From contig NZ_VTGY01000008.1 of assembly GCF_009729075.1 (NCBI RefSeq), positions 62,001-126,000 of the forward strand: a stretch of DNA of 64,000 nucleotides. The letters run 5' to 3'. Shown piece by piece: positions 39,395 through 48,243 of the stretch. The notes under the pieces are model-generated. The model did not search any database. It saw only the letters and a list, made by a program, of their open reading frames with translations, and was not told the origin of the DNA. The DNA is from Mycolicibacterium sp. CBMA 226 (GTDB lineage: Bacteria > Actinomycetota > Actinomycetes > Mycobacteriales > Mycobacteriaceae). A program made the position numbers and the translations under genes. Every line of letters starts with the position of its first letter. Positions within the stretch are counted from its first letter, which is position 1.

Positions 39395-42300
39395 CGCTGG
39401 TTGCCGCCCGTCACCGACAGGAACGCGCCGAGTTCGATCATCCCGTCCGGGGTCGACGGCAGATAGTCGGTCAGATACGTCGAGCGCACCACGTAGGCCG
39501 CGTATTTCGCGCGGCTGATCGCCACATTGAGTCGGTTGCGATTGAGCAGGAAACCCATGCCGCGGGGTACCTCGGCGATGGACGACGCCGTCATCGAGAC
39601 GAACACCACGGGGGCCTGCCGACCCTGGAACTTGTCCACGGTGCCGACCTGGACGTCGCCGTACCCGGCGGCGTCCATCCGCTCGCGCAGGAGCGCCACC
39701 TGCGCGTTGTACGGCGCCACGATCAGCACATCTTCGGGCCCAAGTGTTTTGGTGCCGTCCTCGTCGGACCACTCCGTGCCGACCAGGTCTCCGATGGCCG
39801 CGATGATGGCCTCGGCCTCCTCGGGGCTCTCGGTCGCGTTGCCGTCGTGGTCGACGGTCGTCAGGTGCACACCGGGCTCGATCCCGGCCAGTCGCCGTGC
39901 CCCACTCACACTTTCGGCGGCCAACAGCCGGTTGTCGTACGACAATGCCGACACCGGAGCACACACCGCCGGGTGCATCCGGTACGACACATCCAGGAAG
40001 TAGCCGCGCTCGGCGGGCAGCGTGTGCCGGCCCTCGACGAGCCAGCTCAGGGCCGACTCGTCCACCGGCTCCGGGTGGGTGCCCTGGCTGACCTGCGGCA
40101 GCTGCTGCGGATCGCCGAGCAGCAGCAGATTGCTCGCCGCCGGTGCGACGGCGAGGGTGTTGGCCAGACTGAACTGGCCGGCCTCCTCGATGACCAGCAG
40201 ATCCAGGCAGCCGCGCGGCACGCGCCCGTCGTTGGCGAAATCCCAAGCGGTGCCGCCGATCACGCAACCATTGCTGTCCGCGATGAAGTGCGCGTACCGA
40301 TTGTCGGGGACATCGGTGAACGGGGCGTCCTCCGGCGCGCGTTTCTTGCCCACCACGCGGCCGTCGACCCCGGCCTTGACCACACTGCTCAGCACGTTCT
40401 CCACCACGGCGTGCGACTGCGCGACCACCCCGATGCGCCAGTGGTTTTGGTTGACCAGGTCGGCGATGACCTTCGATGCGGTGAAGGTCTTCCCGGTTCC
40501 CGGCGGGCCGTGCACCGCAAGGTACGACGAGTCCAAATCCCGAAGGGCGGCAACGATATCCCGCGCGGTATCACCGCCGCGGGGGAGTGGCCCCTTGGAT
40601 ACGGTGCGCGGCGCGGACCGCAACAGAATGTCCAGTGCCGCATCGGGTGGCAGCGACGGCAACCCGGCGGCCACCGCTACGGCCGTCGTCTCGATCGAGT
40701 TCCGCAGCGGCTTGGTGTTCGGCGGTGGCCCCGGCGTCAGGGCGAACGGCAGCTGCGGGAACTCGCCGCCATCCTTGCCGGTCCGGTGCATGATCAGTAC
40801 CTCGGTACCGTCGTCGTTGCAGTCGAGCACTTTCGCGGTCCCGGCCGCACGGACGTCGGGATCGTCGGAAAGTCCTGCGGGAGAGGGCGGTTCATAGAGG
40901 GCGAACACCTCGGCGCCGGTCGGGATCGAGCCGGCGGCGATCTCGCCGCGCAGCAGCACCTGGCGCTGCGGCTTGCGGGCCTTGGGTGGCGTGTTCCAGT
41001 CGACGGCGATGTGCGGTGTCGTCGTGGCCACGAAAACGTCTGTGCAGTCGGCCCATTCGTCCACTGGATTGTTGAGCCGGTCGAAATGCTCCCACCAGAA
41101 CGGCTTTTCCTCACGCTGGTGGTACCCGCGGGCCGCCGCGATCATGGCGACGGCCTGCTGCTCATGCGAGCGGGCCGTGGTGCCGTCGCCCGCGTACTTC
41201 GTCAGGGCGCGCTGTGTCGTGTCGTCGGCCGGCTCCGCGATCTCGGGCTGTGCGGGGCCGCCGCTGACGGGTCCGCGGGGCGCGATGCCCGCGGCCCAGG
41301 CCACCCCGAGCAGCCACTCGCGCAGTCGCAGGGTTGAGCGGCAGTCGTAGTGGTTGTAGTCCTCGATCTCTTTGAGGACCGTCGCGGCTTCCTCGTGCTC
41401 CCCGGCCGCCTTGAGTTCGGTGTAGCGCGCGTACTGCGTGATGGAGTCGGTGGCCTTGGTGACCTCGCCGACGCGCAGCTCGCCGCCCATGTACAGCGGC
41501 TCCAGGTACTTGATGCTGTAGCTCTCCGTGCCGACCCGAATGCTCTTGCGTACCAACGGCAAAAGGTCCACCAGCACGCCGCTGCGTAGCAGCTCGTCCA
41601 CCTCGGCCTCGCCGACGCCGTAGCGCCCGGACAGCCGCAGCAGCGTGCTCTTCTCGTAGGCCGCGTAGTGGTAGATGTGCATGTTGGGGTACCGCTTGCG
41701 CTGCTTGCGCACCAGCGCCAGGAAGTCGATGAGCGCCTGTCGTTCACTGGTCCGGTCGTGCGCCCACAGCGGGTGAAACTGTCCGGACGCGGTCAGGGTG
41801 CCCCATAGGTACTCCAGGCCCCAGTCCCGGCCGTTCTCGGTCCACAGTGGGTCGCCTTCGTAGTCGAAGAACAGATCCCCGCGGTCGGGTTCTGGCAACC
41901 CGGTCAGGGGCTGTGCGTCGATGACCTCGAACTGGGGCTTGCCATCGACCGGGGGCGCGACCTGCAGCCGCGCCTGCCCGACGAGATTCGCCACGATGCG
42001 CGACGAGAGTCCCGGAACCGCGCCGCTGTGTTCGGCCAGTTCGTGCATGGTGGTGATGCCGGCGTCGAGCAACCGGGCCCGCTGGCTCACCCGCATTCCG
42101 GCGACCAGCAGCAGATCGTCGCGCTCCCGGACTTCGACTTCGCAGTCCTCGCATTGGTGACAGGCCCGCAGGTCCGGTGTCTCCCAGGACACCGGCGCCC
42201 CGCCGGCCCGGTGCCCGTCGAGCAGCCGCTGCAGCGCGGCCCGCCGCGGCAGGTAGACCGGAAGCAGTTCGGCCACCGGATAACTGGCGACGGTGCCGTC

Positions 42301-42822
42301 GCCGAGCACGAGGTCGACCTCTGGCGCCACCGGCACCCCGGCCTGCTCGAGTGCGTCGGCGTAGGCCGCCAGCTGCAGCAGCGCCTCGACCTTCACCGAG
42401 CGCGCCAGCTTGGTGTCCCGCAGCCGGTAGCGGCCGTCCTCCAGGATCAGGAAGTCGGCGAAACCCAGGAAGCGGCCGTCGAACATCGCGGCCTGATAGA
42501 TCACGGGCTCCCTGCGGTCGACGGCCGCGCGGGTGGCCTCGGCGGCGCCGATCAGCCCGGCCACGGTGTACGGCCGCGGCCGGCCGATCATCGTGACGTT
42601 GCCGCCGGAAGCGTCCCGCAGCTGTTCCAGGTGTCGCTGCTCGTGTGCGTCACCGAGTTCGACGGTACGAGCCAGCAGGTCGTCGTCCACGACGGCTTTC
42701 GGTCCCCAGCCCAGCAGTCCGTCGAAGCGACGCAGCAGCGCGTACTCGCACCGTGCCGCGGCGGCGAGATCGGACGCGCTGTAGATGACCGGCGCAGCCT
42801 GATCGGTCGGACTGAGGAACAC
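39391..42822 (-). CDS. RecB-like nuclease fused to superfamily 1 helicase (TM0106-type)
   Basis: A 1143-residue protein, Rv1251c-like. The N-terminal RecB-type nuclease carries Asp123 (GFADFL), Asp136-Lys138 (RDTKLA) and the QxxxY helix motif at 150-154. Cys25 plus Cys221, Cys224 and Cys227 (CHQCEDC) match the Fe-S ligands of Cas4/AddB-type nucleases. A central RNase H-like region follows (DLFFDYEGDP). The C-terminal helicase has Walker A HGPPGTGKT, Walker B VIEEAGQ, GDPQQLPQVSQG, DKFQGRQAPVV and LNVAISRAK. It should unwind and cut DNA or RNA; the pathway is not known. The GTG at 42822 has TATGGT 6 nt before it, a leaderless start. The FAD oxidase is translationally coupled to it. Confidence 0.87.
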   Translation of the reverse strand: MFLSPTDQAAPVIYSASDLAAAARCEYALLRRFDGLLGWGPKAVVDDDLLARTVELGDAHEQRHLEQLRDASGGNVTMIGRPRPYTVAGLIGAAEATRAAVDRREPVIYQAAMFDGRFLGFADFLILEDGRYRLRDTKLARSVKVEALLQLAAYADALEQAGVPVAPEVDLVLGDGTVASYPVAELLPVYLPRRAALQRLLDGHRAGGAPVSWETPDLRACHQCEDCEVEVRERDDLLLVAGMRVSQRARLLDAGITTMHELAEHSGAVPGLSSRIVANLVGQARLQVAPPVDGKPQFEVIDAQPLTGLPEPDRGDLFFDYEGDPLWTENGRDWGLEYLWGTLTASGQFHPLWAHDRTSERQALIDFLALVRKQRKRYPNMHIYHYAAYEKSTLLRLSGRYGVGEAEVDELLRSGVLVDLLPLVRKSIRVGTESYSIKYLEPLYMGGELRVGEVTKATDSITQYARYTELKAAGEHEEAATVLKEIEDYNHYDCRSTLRLREWLLGVAWAAGIAPRGPVSGGPAQPEIAEPADDTTQRALTKYAGDGTTARSHEQQAVAMIAAARGYHQREEKPFWWEHFDRLNNPVDEWADCTDVFVATTTPHIAVDWNTPPKARKPQRQVLLRGEIAAGSIPTGAEVFALYEPPSPAGLSDDPDVRAAGTAKVLDCNDDGTEVLIMHRTGKDGGEFPQLPFALTPGPPPNTKPLRNSIETTAVAVAAGLPSLPPDAALDILLRSAPRTVSKGPLPRGGDTARDIVAALRDLDSSYLAVHGPPGTGKTFTASKVIADLVNQNHWRIGVVAQSHAVVENVLSSVVKAGVDGRVVGKKRAPEDAPFTDVPDNRYAHFIADSNGCVIGGTAWDFANDGRVPRGCLDLLVIEEAGQFSLANTLAVAPAASNLLLLGDPQQLPQVSQGTHPEPVDESALSWLVEGRHTLPAERGYFLDVSYRMHPAVCAPVSALSYDNRLLAAESVSGARRLAGIEPGVHLTTVDHDGNATESPEEAEAIIAAIGDLVGTEWSDEDGTKTLGPEDVLIVAPYNAQVALLRERMDAAGYGDVQVGTVDKFQGRQAPVVFVSMTASSIAEVPRGMGFLLNRNRLNVAISRAKYAAYVVRSTYLTDYLPSTPDGMIELGAFLSVTGGNQR

Positions 42823-42828
42823 GTCGCC

Positions 42829-42834
42829 ACCATA
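42829..42834 (-). promoter_or_regulatory. -10 element, leaderless start of the nuclease/helicase gene
   Basis: TATGGT on the minus strand ends 6 nt before the GTG at 42822. Confidence 0.5.
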
Positions 42835-42859
42835 TGGCAGCGCGGTGACAGACCCGGGC

Positions 42860-42865
42860 TACCTT
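42860..42865 (+). promoter_or_regulatory. -10 element, leaderless start of the DUF2200 gene
   Basis: TACCTT ends 7 nt before the GTG at 42873. The two divergent leaderless promoters of this pair lie within 40 bp of each other. Confidence 0.5.
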
Positions 42866-42872
42866 GGCGGGA

Positions 42873-43214
42873 GTGAGCAGGATTTTCTCCACCAGTGTCG
42901 CGTCGGTCTATCCGCACTACGTCAACAAGGTCGAGCAGAAGGGGCGCACCACCGCCGAACTCGACCAGGTCATCTGCTGGCTGACGGGCTTCGATCAGGC
43001 CACGCTGGCCGCGCATCTCGAGGCGGAGACGACATTCGAGGACTTCTTCGCCGCGGCGACGCTGAACCCGAATGCCTCGTTGATCACCGGCCTGGTGTGC
43101 GGAGTCCGCGTCGAGAACGTCGAGGACCCGCTGATGCAGAAAATCCGCTACCTGGACAAGATGGTGGACGAACTGGCCAAGGGCAAGGCGATGGAGAAGG
43201 TGCTGCGCACCTAG
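42873..43214 (+). CDS. DUF2200 family protein
   Basis: A 113-residue protein of the highly conserved DUF2200 family, with the motifs [49 protein letters not shown] and the C-terminal [13 protein letters not shown]. The family often appears near uncharacterised stress genes; its fold and role are not established to my knowledge. I start at the GTG at 42873 (VSRIFS), the family N-terminus, with TACCTT 7 nt upstream. Its stop overlaps the convergent lprE stop. Confidence 0.88.
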   Translation: MSRIFSTSVASVYPHYVNKVEQKGRTTAELDQVICWLTGFDQATLAAHLEAETTFEDFFAAATLNPNASLITGLVCGVRVENVEDPLMQKIRYLDKMVDELAKGKAMEKVLRT

Positions 43215-43774
43215 TGCGTGTTGCCGATCAGCTCGACGCCGTTGCCGTTCCAGTGGAATCGCACGATGCTCTTGAGCCCGCTGGCCGGGTTGGTGTAGCT
43301 CAGGGCGACGGTGTCGCCGGTGGTCTGGGCGAGGTCGATGCCGTTGAATCCGTACGTGTCGGGGACCCCGGTCGGGATCAACTGGCCCAGGTGGAACATC
43401 ACGGCGCGGGTGTTCGGCTGCTCGGCGTTGGTGTTCGCTTTCACAATCACCACCGACAGTGGCGCGCACTGGTTGTAGTTGCCGGCCAGCGGTTCCGGGC
43501 TCCAGGCCTGCTTGCTGCGGGGATCGGCGGGCAGCGTGGACACCGCCTTGGCGATGTCAGGGGCGGTGAGGCTGACGGCGCAGGGGTCGGCGGGAGCGGC
43601 GCTGGGCTTCGGACCTGCGACAACGGTTGGCGCGGCGGATTTCTTGGTCCCGGCAGGCGCGGTCGGATCGGGAGTCTTGGAAGCGGTCGAGTCGCCCGAC
43701 CCGCAGGCGGACAGGCTTGCCGCCGCGAGTGCGGCCACCGCGATCGTCAGAAGTTTCGGTTCGGCGCAGCGCAC
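43211..43774 (-). CDS. lprE: LppP/LprE family lipoprotein
   Basis: A 187-residue lipoprotein. The signal peptide ends with lipobox LSAC at about residues 21-24, followed by a Thr/Pro/Ala-rich linker. The family domain begins near [16 protein letters not shown] and contains [11 protein letters not shown]; the two cysteines probably form a disulfide. It is anchored on the outer face of the membrane. Position next to deaD agrees with Rv1252c (lprE). The GTG at 43774 has TAGGGT 6 nt upstream, so it is probably leaderless. Confidence 0.85.
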   Translation of the reverse strand: MRCAEPKLLTIAVAALAAASLSACGSGDSTASKTPDPTAPAGTKKSAAPTVVAGPKPSAAPADPCAVSLTAPDIAKAVSTLPADPRSKQAWSPEPLAGNYNQCAPLSVVIVKANTNAEQPNTRAVMFHLGQLIPTGVPDTYGFNGIDLAQTTGDTVALSYTNPASGLKSIVRFHWNGNGVELIGNTH

Positions 43775-43780
43775 CCGGCC

Positions 43781-43786
43781 ACCCTA
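43781..43786 (-). promoter_or_regulatory. -10 element, leaderless start of lprE
   Basis: TAGGGT on the minus strand ends 6 nt before the GTG at 43774. Confidence 0.5.
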
Positions 43787-43861
43787 TAAGGCGAACCAGG
43801 GGGAGTCCGGTCAGCCATGCGGGGCGTACCTGGCCTGATAACCCTCTAGACTCCTTGCATA

Positions 43862-45763
43862 ATGACGACGTCTTCACCCGAGGCCGACCCGGATTCGGGC
43901 GGCCCCAGCACTACCGCTGATCCCGCTTCAGAAACCTCCGCCGACACTGGCGCCGAGGTCACTTTCGCCGACCTGAACATCCGTCCCGAGGTGCTGCGGG
44001 CGCTGACCGACGTCGGCTACGAGTCCCCGTCGCCCATCCAGGCCGCGACCATCCCCGCGATTCTGAACGGGTCCGACGTTGTCGGCCTCGCCCAGACCGG
44101 TACCGGCAAGACCGCCGCGTTCGCGGTTCCGGTGCTGTCCAAGATCGACCCGACGAGCCGCAACACCCAGTGTCTGGTGCTGGCGCCGACGCGTGAGCTG
44201 GCGCTGCAGGTGGCCGAGGCGTTCAGCAAGTACGGCGCGCATCTGAACGTCAACGTGCTGGCGATCTACGGCGGCTCGTCCTACACGCCGCAGCTCGCGG
44301 GCCTCAAGCGCGGCGCGCAGGTCGTGGTCGGTACCCCGGGTCGCGTCATCGACCACCTGTCGAAGGGCAGCCTGGATCTCTCGCACCTGGACTACCTGGT
44401 GCTCGACGAGGCCGACGAGATGCTGCAGATGGGTTTCGCCGAGGACGTCGAGCGGATCCTCGCCGACACCCCGGAGTACAAGCAGGTTGCGTTGTTCTCG
44501 GCGACCATGCCGCCGGCCATCAAGAAGATCACCGCCCGGTACCTGCACGACCCGGTCGAAGTGACCATCAAGGCCAAGGCGCAGACCGCCGAGAACATCA
44601 CGCAGCGCTACATCCAGGTGGCCGGCCCCCGGAAGATGGACGCCATCACCCGGCTGCTCGAGGTCGAGGCGTTCGAGGCGATGATCGTCTTCGTCCGCAC
44701 CAAGCAGGCCACCGAGGAGGTTGCCGAAAAACTCAGGGCCCGTGGCTTTTCCGCGGCCGCGATCAATGGTGACATCCCGCAGGCGGTCCGTGAGCGCACC
44801 ATCAACGGGCTCAAGGACGGCTCGATCGACATCCTGATCGCCACTGACGTGGCTGCGCGCGGCCTTGACGTGGAACGCATCTCGCACGTGCTGAACTACG
44901 ACATCCCGCACGACCCCGAGTCCTACGTGCACCGCATCGGCCGCACCGGTCGCGCGGGTCGCTCGGGCACCGCGCTGCTGTTCGTCACCCCGCGCGAGCG
45001 GCACCTGCTCAACTCGATCGAGCGCGTCACCCGCAAGAAACTCATCGAGTCCCAGCTGCCGTCGGTCGACGACGTCAACGCGCAGCGCGTGTCGAAGTTC
45101 CGCGACGCCATAACCGACTCGCTCAGCGCGCCCGGCATCGAGCTGTTCCGCCGCCTGATCGAGGACTACGAGCGCGACAACAACGTGCCGCTGGCCGAGA
45201 TCGCGGCGGCGCTCGCCGTTCAGACCCAGGGTGGCGAAGAGTTCCTCATGAAGGAGCCGCCGCCCGACAAGCGGCGCGAGCGTCCCGACCGGGATCGTGA
45301 CGACCGCGGGGATCGTGGCGACCGCGAACGCAAGCCCCGCTCGACGCGTGACGACCTGGCCACCTACCGCATCGCGGTGGGCAAGCGGCACAAGGTGATT
45401 CCGGGTGCCATCGTCGGCGCCATCGCCAACGAGGGCGGCCTGAATCGCAGCGACTTCGGGCACATCAGCATCCGTGTCGATCACTCGCTGGTCGAGTTGC
45501 CCGCCAAGCTGAGCAAGGACACGCTCAAAAAGCTTGAGAACACCCGCATTTCGGGTCAGTTGATTCACCTGGAGCTGGACCGGGGCGGGCATTCTTCCGA
45601 CCGGGGCGGGTACCAGGACCGCGGCGGACGCCCGGACCGGGGTTCGTACTCAGACCGCGGTGGTCGCCAGGATCGTGGACCACATCAGGGTCGAGGCCGC
45701 GACGATGAACGGCGCGACAGCCGCCACGAGGGTCGAGGCGAGGGCAAGCGCAAGTACAAGTGA
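43862..45763 (+). CDS. deaD: DEAD-box ATP-dependent RNA helicase DeaD
   Basis: A 633-residue RNA helicase. The core motifs are AQTGTGKT, PTRELALQ, DEAD in VLDEADEMLQMGF, SATMPP, ATDVAARGLDV and HRIGRTGRAGR. A DbpA-like RNA-binding domain follows (about 495-570, TYRIAVGKRHKVIPGAIVG). The C-terminal tail has about ten RGG/DRGG-type repeats, likely disordered and RNA-binding. It remodels structured RNA in ribosome assembly and RNA turnover, especially in the cold. A TAGACT -10 at 43847-43852 puts the transcript start within a few bases of the ATG. The stop overlaps the acyltransferase start (GTGA). Confidence 0.94.
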   Translation: MTTSSPEADPDSGGPSTTADPASETSADTGAEVTFADLNIRPEVLRALTDVGYESPSPIQAATIPAILNGSDVVGLAQTGTGKTAAFAVPVLSKIDPTSRNTQCLVLAPTRELALQVAEAFSKYGAHLNVNVLAIYGGSSYTPQLAGLKRGAQVVVGTPGRVIDHLSKGSLDLSHLDYLVLDEADEMLQMGFAEDVERILADTPEYKQVALFSATMPPAIKKITARYLHDPVEVTIKAKAQTAENITQRYIQVAGPRKMDAITRLLEVEAFEAMIVFVRTKQATEEVAEKLRARGFSAAAINGDIPQAVRERTINGLKDGSIDILIATDVAARGLDVERISHVLNYDIPHDPESYVHRIGRTGRAGRSGTALLFVTPRERHLLNSIERVTRKKLIESQLPSVDDVNAQRVSKFRDAITDSLSAPGIELFRRLIEDYERDNNVPLAEIAAALAVQTQGGEEFLMKEPPPDKRRERPDRDRDDRGDRGDRERKPRSTRDDLATYRIAVGKRHKVIPGAIVGAIANEGGLNRSDFGHISIRVDHSLVELPAKLSKDTLKKLENTRISGQLIHLELDRGGHSSDRGGYQDRGGRPDRGSYSDRGGRQDRGPHQGRGRDDERRDSRHEGRGEGKRKYK

Positions 45764-46899
45764 CCCGGGTCGACTCACTCACCGGGGTCCGTGCGGTTGC
45801 CGCACTGCTGGTGGTCTTGACCCACGCGGCGTTCACGACCGGTAAGTACACCCAGACCTATGTCGGGCTGATGTACGCGCGGGCCGAGATCGGTGTGCCG
45901 ATCTTCTTCGTGCTCTCGGGCTTCCTGTTGTTCACCCCGTGGGTGAAGGCGCTGGCTCGTACTCACGCCGAAAAGCCTTACGAGGCACCGTCGGTGCAGC
46001 GTTACGCGTGGCACCGGGTACGACGGATCATGCCGGCCTATGTGGTCACCGTGTTGGCGGCCTACGCGCTGTATCACTTCCGGACGGCCGGCCCGAACCC
46101 CGGACACACCTGGCTGGGGCTGCTCCGCAACCTCACGCTGACCCAGATTTACACCGACCACTACCTGTTCTCGTGGCTGCATCAGGGCCTCACCCAGATG
46201 TGGAGCCTGGCGGTGGAAGTTGCGTTCTACGTTGCCCTCCCGGCGCTGGCGTACCTGCTGATGGTGGTGCTGTGCCGCCGGCAGTGGCGGCCGGGCCGGC
46301 TGCTGGGCGCGCTCGCGGTGCTGGCCGCGTCGAGCCTGGCGTGGCTGACGTTGGTGCACACCACCGATTTTCTGCCAGACGGCGCCCGGCTGTGGTTGCC
46401 CACCTACCTGATCTGGTTCGTCGGCGGCATGCTGCTGTCGGTGCTGTCTGTCATGGGTGTGCGTGCGTACGGATTCCTTTGCATCCCACTGGGATTGGTC
46501 TGCTACCTCATCGCGTCGACGCCCATCGCCGGCGCGCCGACCACCTCTCCCGCCACGCTGCCGCAAAGTCTGTGGAAGGCGGTGCTCTACGCGGCCATCG
46601 CGACATTGGCCGTGGCACCGCTAGGCCTGGGGAACCGGGGCTGGTACGCGGGGCTGCTGGGCACCCGGCCGATGGTCTTCCTCGGTGAGATCTCCTACGA
46701 AATCTTCCTGGTGCATCTGGTCATCATGGAACTGGTCATGGTCGAAGTCATGCACCAGCACATCTGGACGGGATCGACCTTCGCGTTGTTCACCCTGACG
46801 ATGGTGTTCACCGTTCCGGTGTCGTGGCTACTGCATCGGTTCACGCGGGTCCGGAATCAGCAGCCAGCGCAAACCACAGAGGAACCATCCGGGATTTAA
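45760..46899 (+). CDS. Membrane acyltransferase, acyltransferase 3 family
   Basis: A 379-residue integral membrane protein with about ten helices. The family motifs are VDSLTGVRAVAALLVVLTHA, with the catalytic-type His in helix 1, and GVPIFFVLSGFLLFTPW. These enzymes transfer acyl groups from CoA onto sugars or other surface molecules. It matches Rv1254. Translation is coupled to deaD by a 4-bp overlap, which is odd functionally and may only reflect compact layout. The gene ends just before the iron box of the next gene. Confidence 0.88.
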   Translation: MTRVDSLTGVRAVAALLVVLTHAAFTTGKYTQTYVGLMYARAEIGVPIFFVLSGFLLFTPWVKALARTHAEKPYEAPSVQRYAWHRVRRIMPAYVVTVLAAYALYHFRTAGPNPGHTWLGLLRNLTLTQIYTDHYLFSWLHQGLTQMWSLAVEVAFYVALPALAYLLMVVLCRRQWRPGRLLGALAVLAASSLAWLTLVHTTDFLPDGARLWLPTYLIWFVGGMLLSVLSVMGVRAYGFLCIPLGLVCYLIASTPIAGAPTTSPATLPQSLWKAVLYAAIATLAVAPLGLGNRGWYAGLLGTRPMVFLGEISYEIFLVHLVIMELVMVEVMHQHIWTGSTFALFTLTMVFTVPVSWLLHRFTRVRNQQPAQTTEEPSGI

Positions 46900-46900
46900 A

Positions 46901-46919
46901 TTAGGTTATGCTGCCCTAA
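46901..46919. promoter_or_regulatory. IdeR iron box with leaderless -10 element
   Basis: TTAGGTTATGCTGCCCTAA matches the IdeR/DtxR consensus at 16 of 19 positions. TATGCT at 46907-46912 inside it is a -10 element ending 6 nt before the ATG at 46919, and no ribosome-binding site exists. Iron-loaded IdeR bound here would cover both the -10 and the start point. Confidence 0.8.
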
Positions 46920-47644
46920 TGAGCGAGTCGAAGCCATCACGTGGAATCCAGGGCGCGCTGGTCAAACTGTGGCGGGGCGGCGATTACGAGTTGACGGTCA
47001 CCGGCCGCACCCAGATCACCCCGAACTACCTGCGCCTGCATTTCACCACCGGGAAGCTGCTCGCCGAGCGGCCGGTGCACCCGACGATGTGGGTCCGGGG
47101 CTGGTTCCCGGACGGGGACAAGGCACACCAGCGCGGCTACACGTTGGTGAACCCTGATCCGGCGGCCGGCACCACTGACATCGACTTCGCGCTCCATGAC
47201 GGTCTGGCCACCCGCTGGGCCCAGGAGGCCGAGCCCGGCGACACCCTTGAGGTGACGCTGCTCGGCAGTAGTTTCGAGTTGCCCGAGCCCCCGCCGGCCG
47301 GGTACCTGCTGGTCGGGGACACCGCGTCGCTGCCGGCGATCAACTCGTTGTTGCAGGCCATCGGCGCGGCGCCGATCCAGGTGTATCTCGAGGCGGCGCA
47401 CGATGACGACCGCGACCTTCAGGTGGGCGCCGGCGTACCGGGGTTGACGGTCACCTGGGTCGATCGCAAGAACAACGGTGAGGCGCTGGTCGAGACCGTG
47501 CGGGCCTCGGCGTTCGACGCGTCCGACCACTTCGGCTGGGTGGCCTGCGACAACCGGACCACCCGCTCGGTGGTGAAGGTGCTACGCGAGGATTACCAGA
47601 TTCCGAAGAAGTCCATCAAGGCCCGGGCCTACTGGGAAGCCTGA
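46919..47644 (+). CDS. Siderophore-interacting protein (ferric-siderophore reductase)
   Basis: A 241-residue flavoprotein of the SIP/ViuB family. The FAD-binding motif RGYTLVNPD lies near residues 65-73, and a C-terminal NAD(P)H domain holds GDTASLPAINSLL and the terminal RAYWE. It reduces Fe3+ held by a siderophore so that iron is released in the cytoplasm. The iron box and leaderless promoter immediately upstream indicate induction when iron is scarce. No siderophore biosynthesis or uptake genes flank it. It is inserted between the Rv1254- and Rv1255c-like genes. Confidence 0.9.
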   Translation: MSESKPSRGIQGALVKLWRGGDYELTVTGRTQITPNYLRLHFTTGKLLAERPVHPTMWVRGWFPDGDKAHQRGYTLVNPDPAAGTTDIDFALHDGLATRWAQEAEPGDTLEVTLLGSSFELPEPPPAGYLLVGDTASLPAINSLLQAIGAAPIQVYLEAAHDDDRDLQVGAGVPGLTVTWVDRKNNGEALVETVRASAFDASDHFGWVACDNRTTRSVVKVLREDYQIPKKSIKARAYWEA

Positions 47645-47673
47645 TCTCTCCGGGGCGAGCGAAGCGACGGGAC

Positions 47674-48243
47674 TCAACGGGGAACCAGCTGGGCGACAAC
47701 GAATTCCTCGAGCATCGCGCGTTCATCGACTTCGTCGGCGCCGGGAAACATCAACAGCGACACCATCATCCGGACCAGCCAATTGGCCCGACGGTGTGCG
47801 GCCGCGGTCCCCAGCTCGGGCCACGTCGCTGACAGGAACGCGGCCACCAGGCCGGTGATGACGTCGGACTGTGCGGCCACTTCGCCACCGATGGGCCGCT
47901 GGGTCGCGACGAACCACGATGAGAGGGCGGGACTTTCCCGCACGCTGCGCAGCGCGATGGCGACGCCGTCGAGCAGTCGGGTGCGCGGGTCGGAGATATC
48001 CGCGATCTGCTCGCCGACGTGGGCGAACACCCGGAACGCCTCGCGGTGGACGTACGCCAGGTGCAGCACGTCCCGGTTCTCGTAGTACCGGTATAACGTG
48101 GCGCGGGAACAGCCTGCCGCCCTGGCGATTTCGAGCATCCCGACGGTCGCCGCGTCCTGCTCGGCGAACAAGCGGTCGGCGGCATCCAGGATGGCTTCGG
48201 CCGCGACCTCGGTGCGTCGGCCCGCCAGCCAGTCGTTTGCCAT
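47674..48243 (-). CDS. TetR family regulator, cyp130-linked
   Basis: A 189-residue TetR regulator (Rv1255c-like). The DNA-binding domain includes AILDAADRLFAEQDAATVGM and CSRATLYRYYENRDVL. I start at the ATG at 48243, which overlaps the cyp130 stop by one base (TGATG), so it is translated with cyp130 from one mRNA. It probably controls its own operon. A palindrome at 49464-49477 near the cyp130 start is a candidate site. Confidence 0.88.
   Translation of the reverse strand: MANDWLAGRRTEVAAEAILDAADRLFAEQDAATVGMLEIARAAGCSRATLYRYYENRDVLHLAYVHREAFRVFAHVGEQIADISDPRTRLLDGVAIALRSVRESPALSSWFVATQRPIGGEVAAQSDVITGLVAAFLSATWPELGTAAAHRRANWLVRMMVSLLMFPGADEVDERAMLEEFVVAQLVPR

Noticed and set aside
39394..40267. 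Long N-terminal extension of the FAD oxidase
   Set aside because: The extra region is antisense-frame sequence within the nuclease/helicase gene; the GTGA overlap at 39391-39394 gives a normal FAD-oxidase N-terminus.
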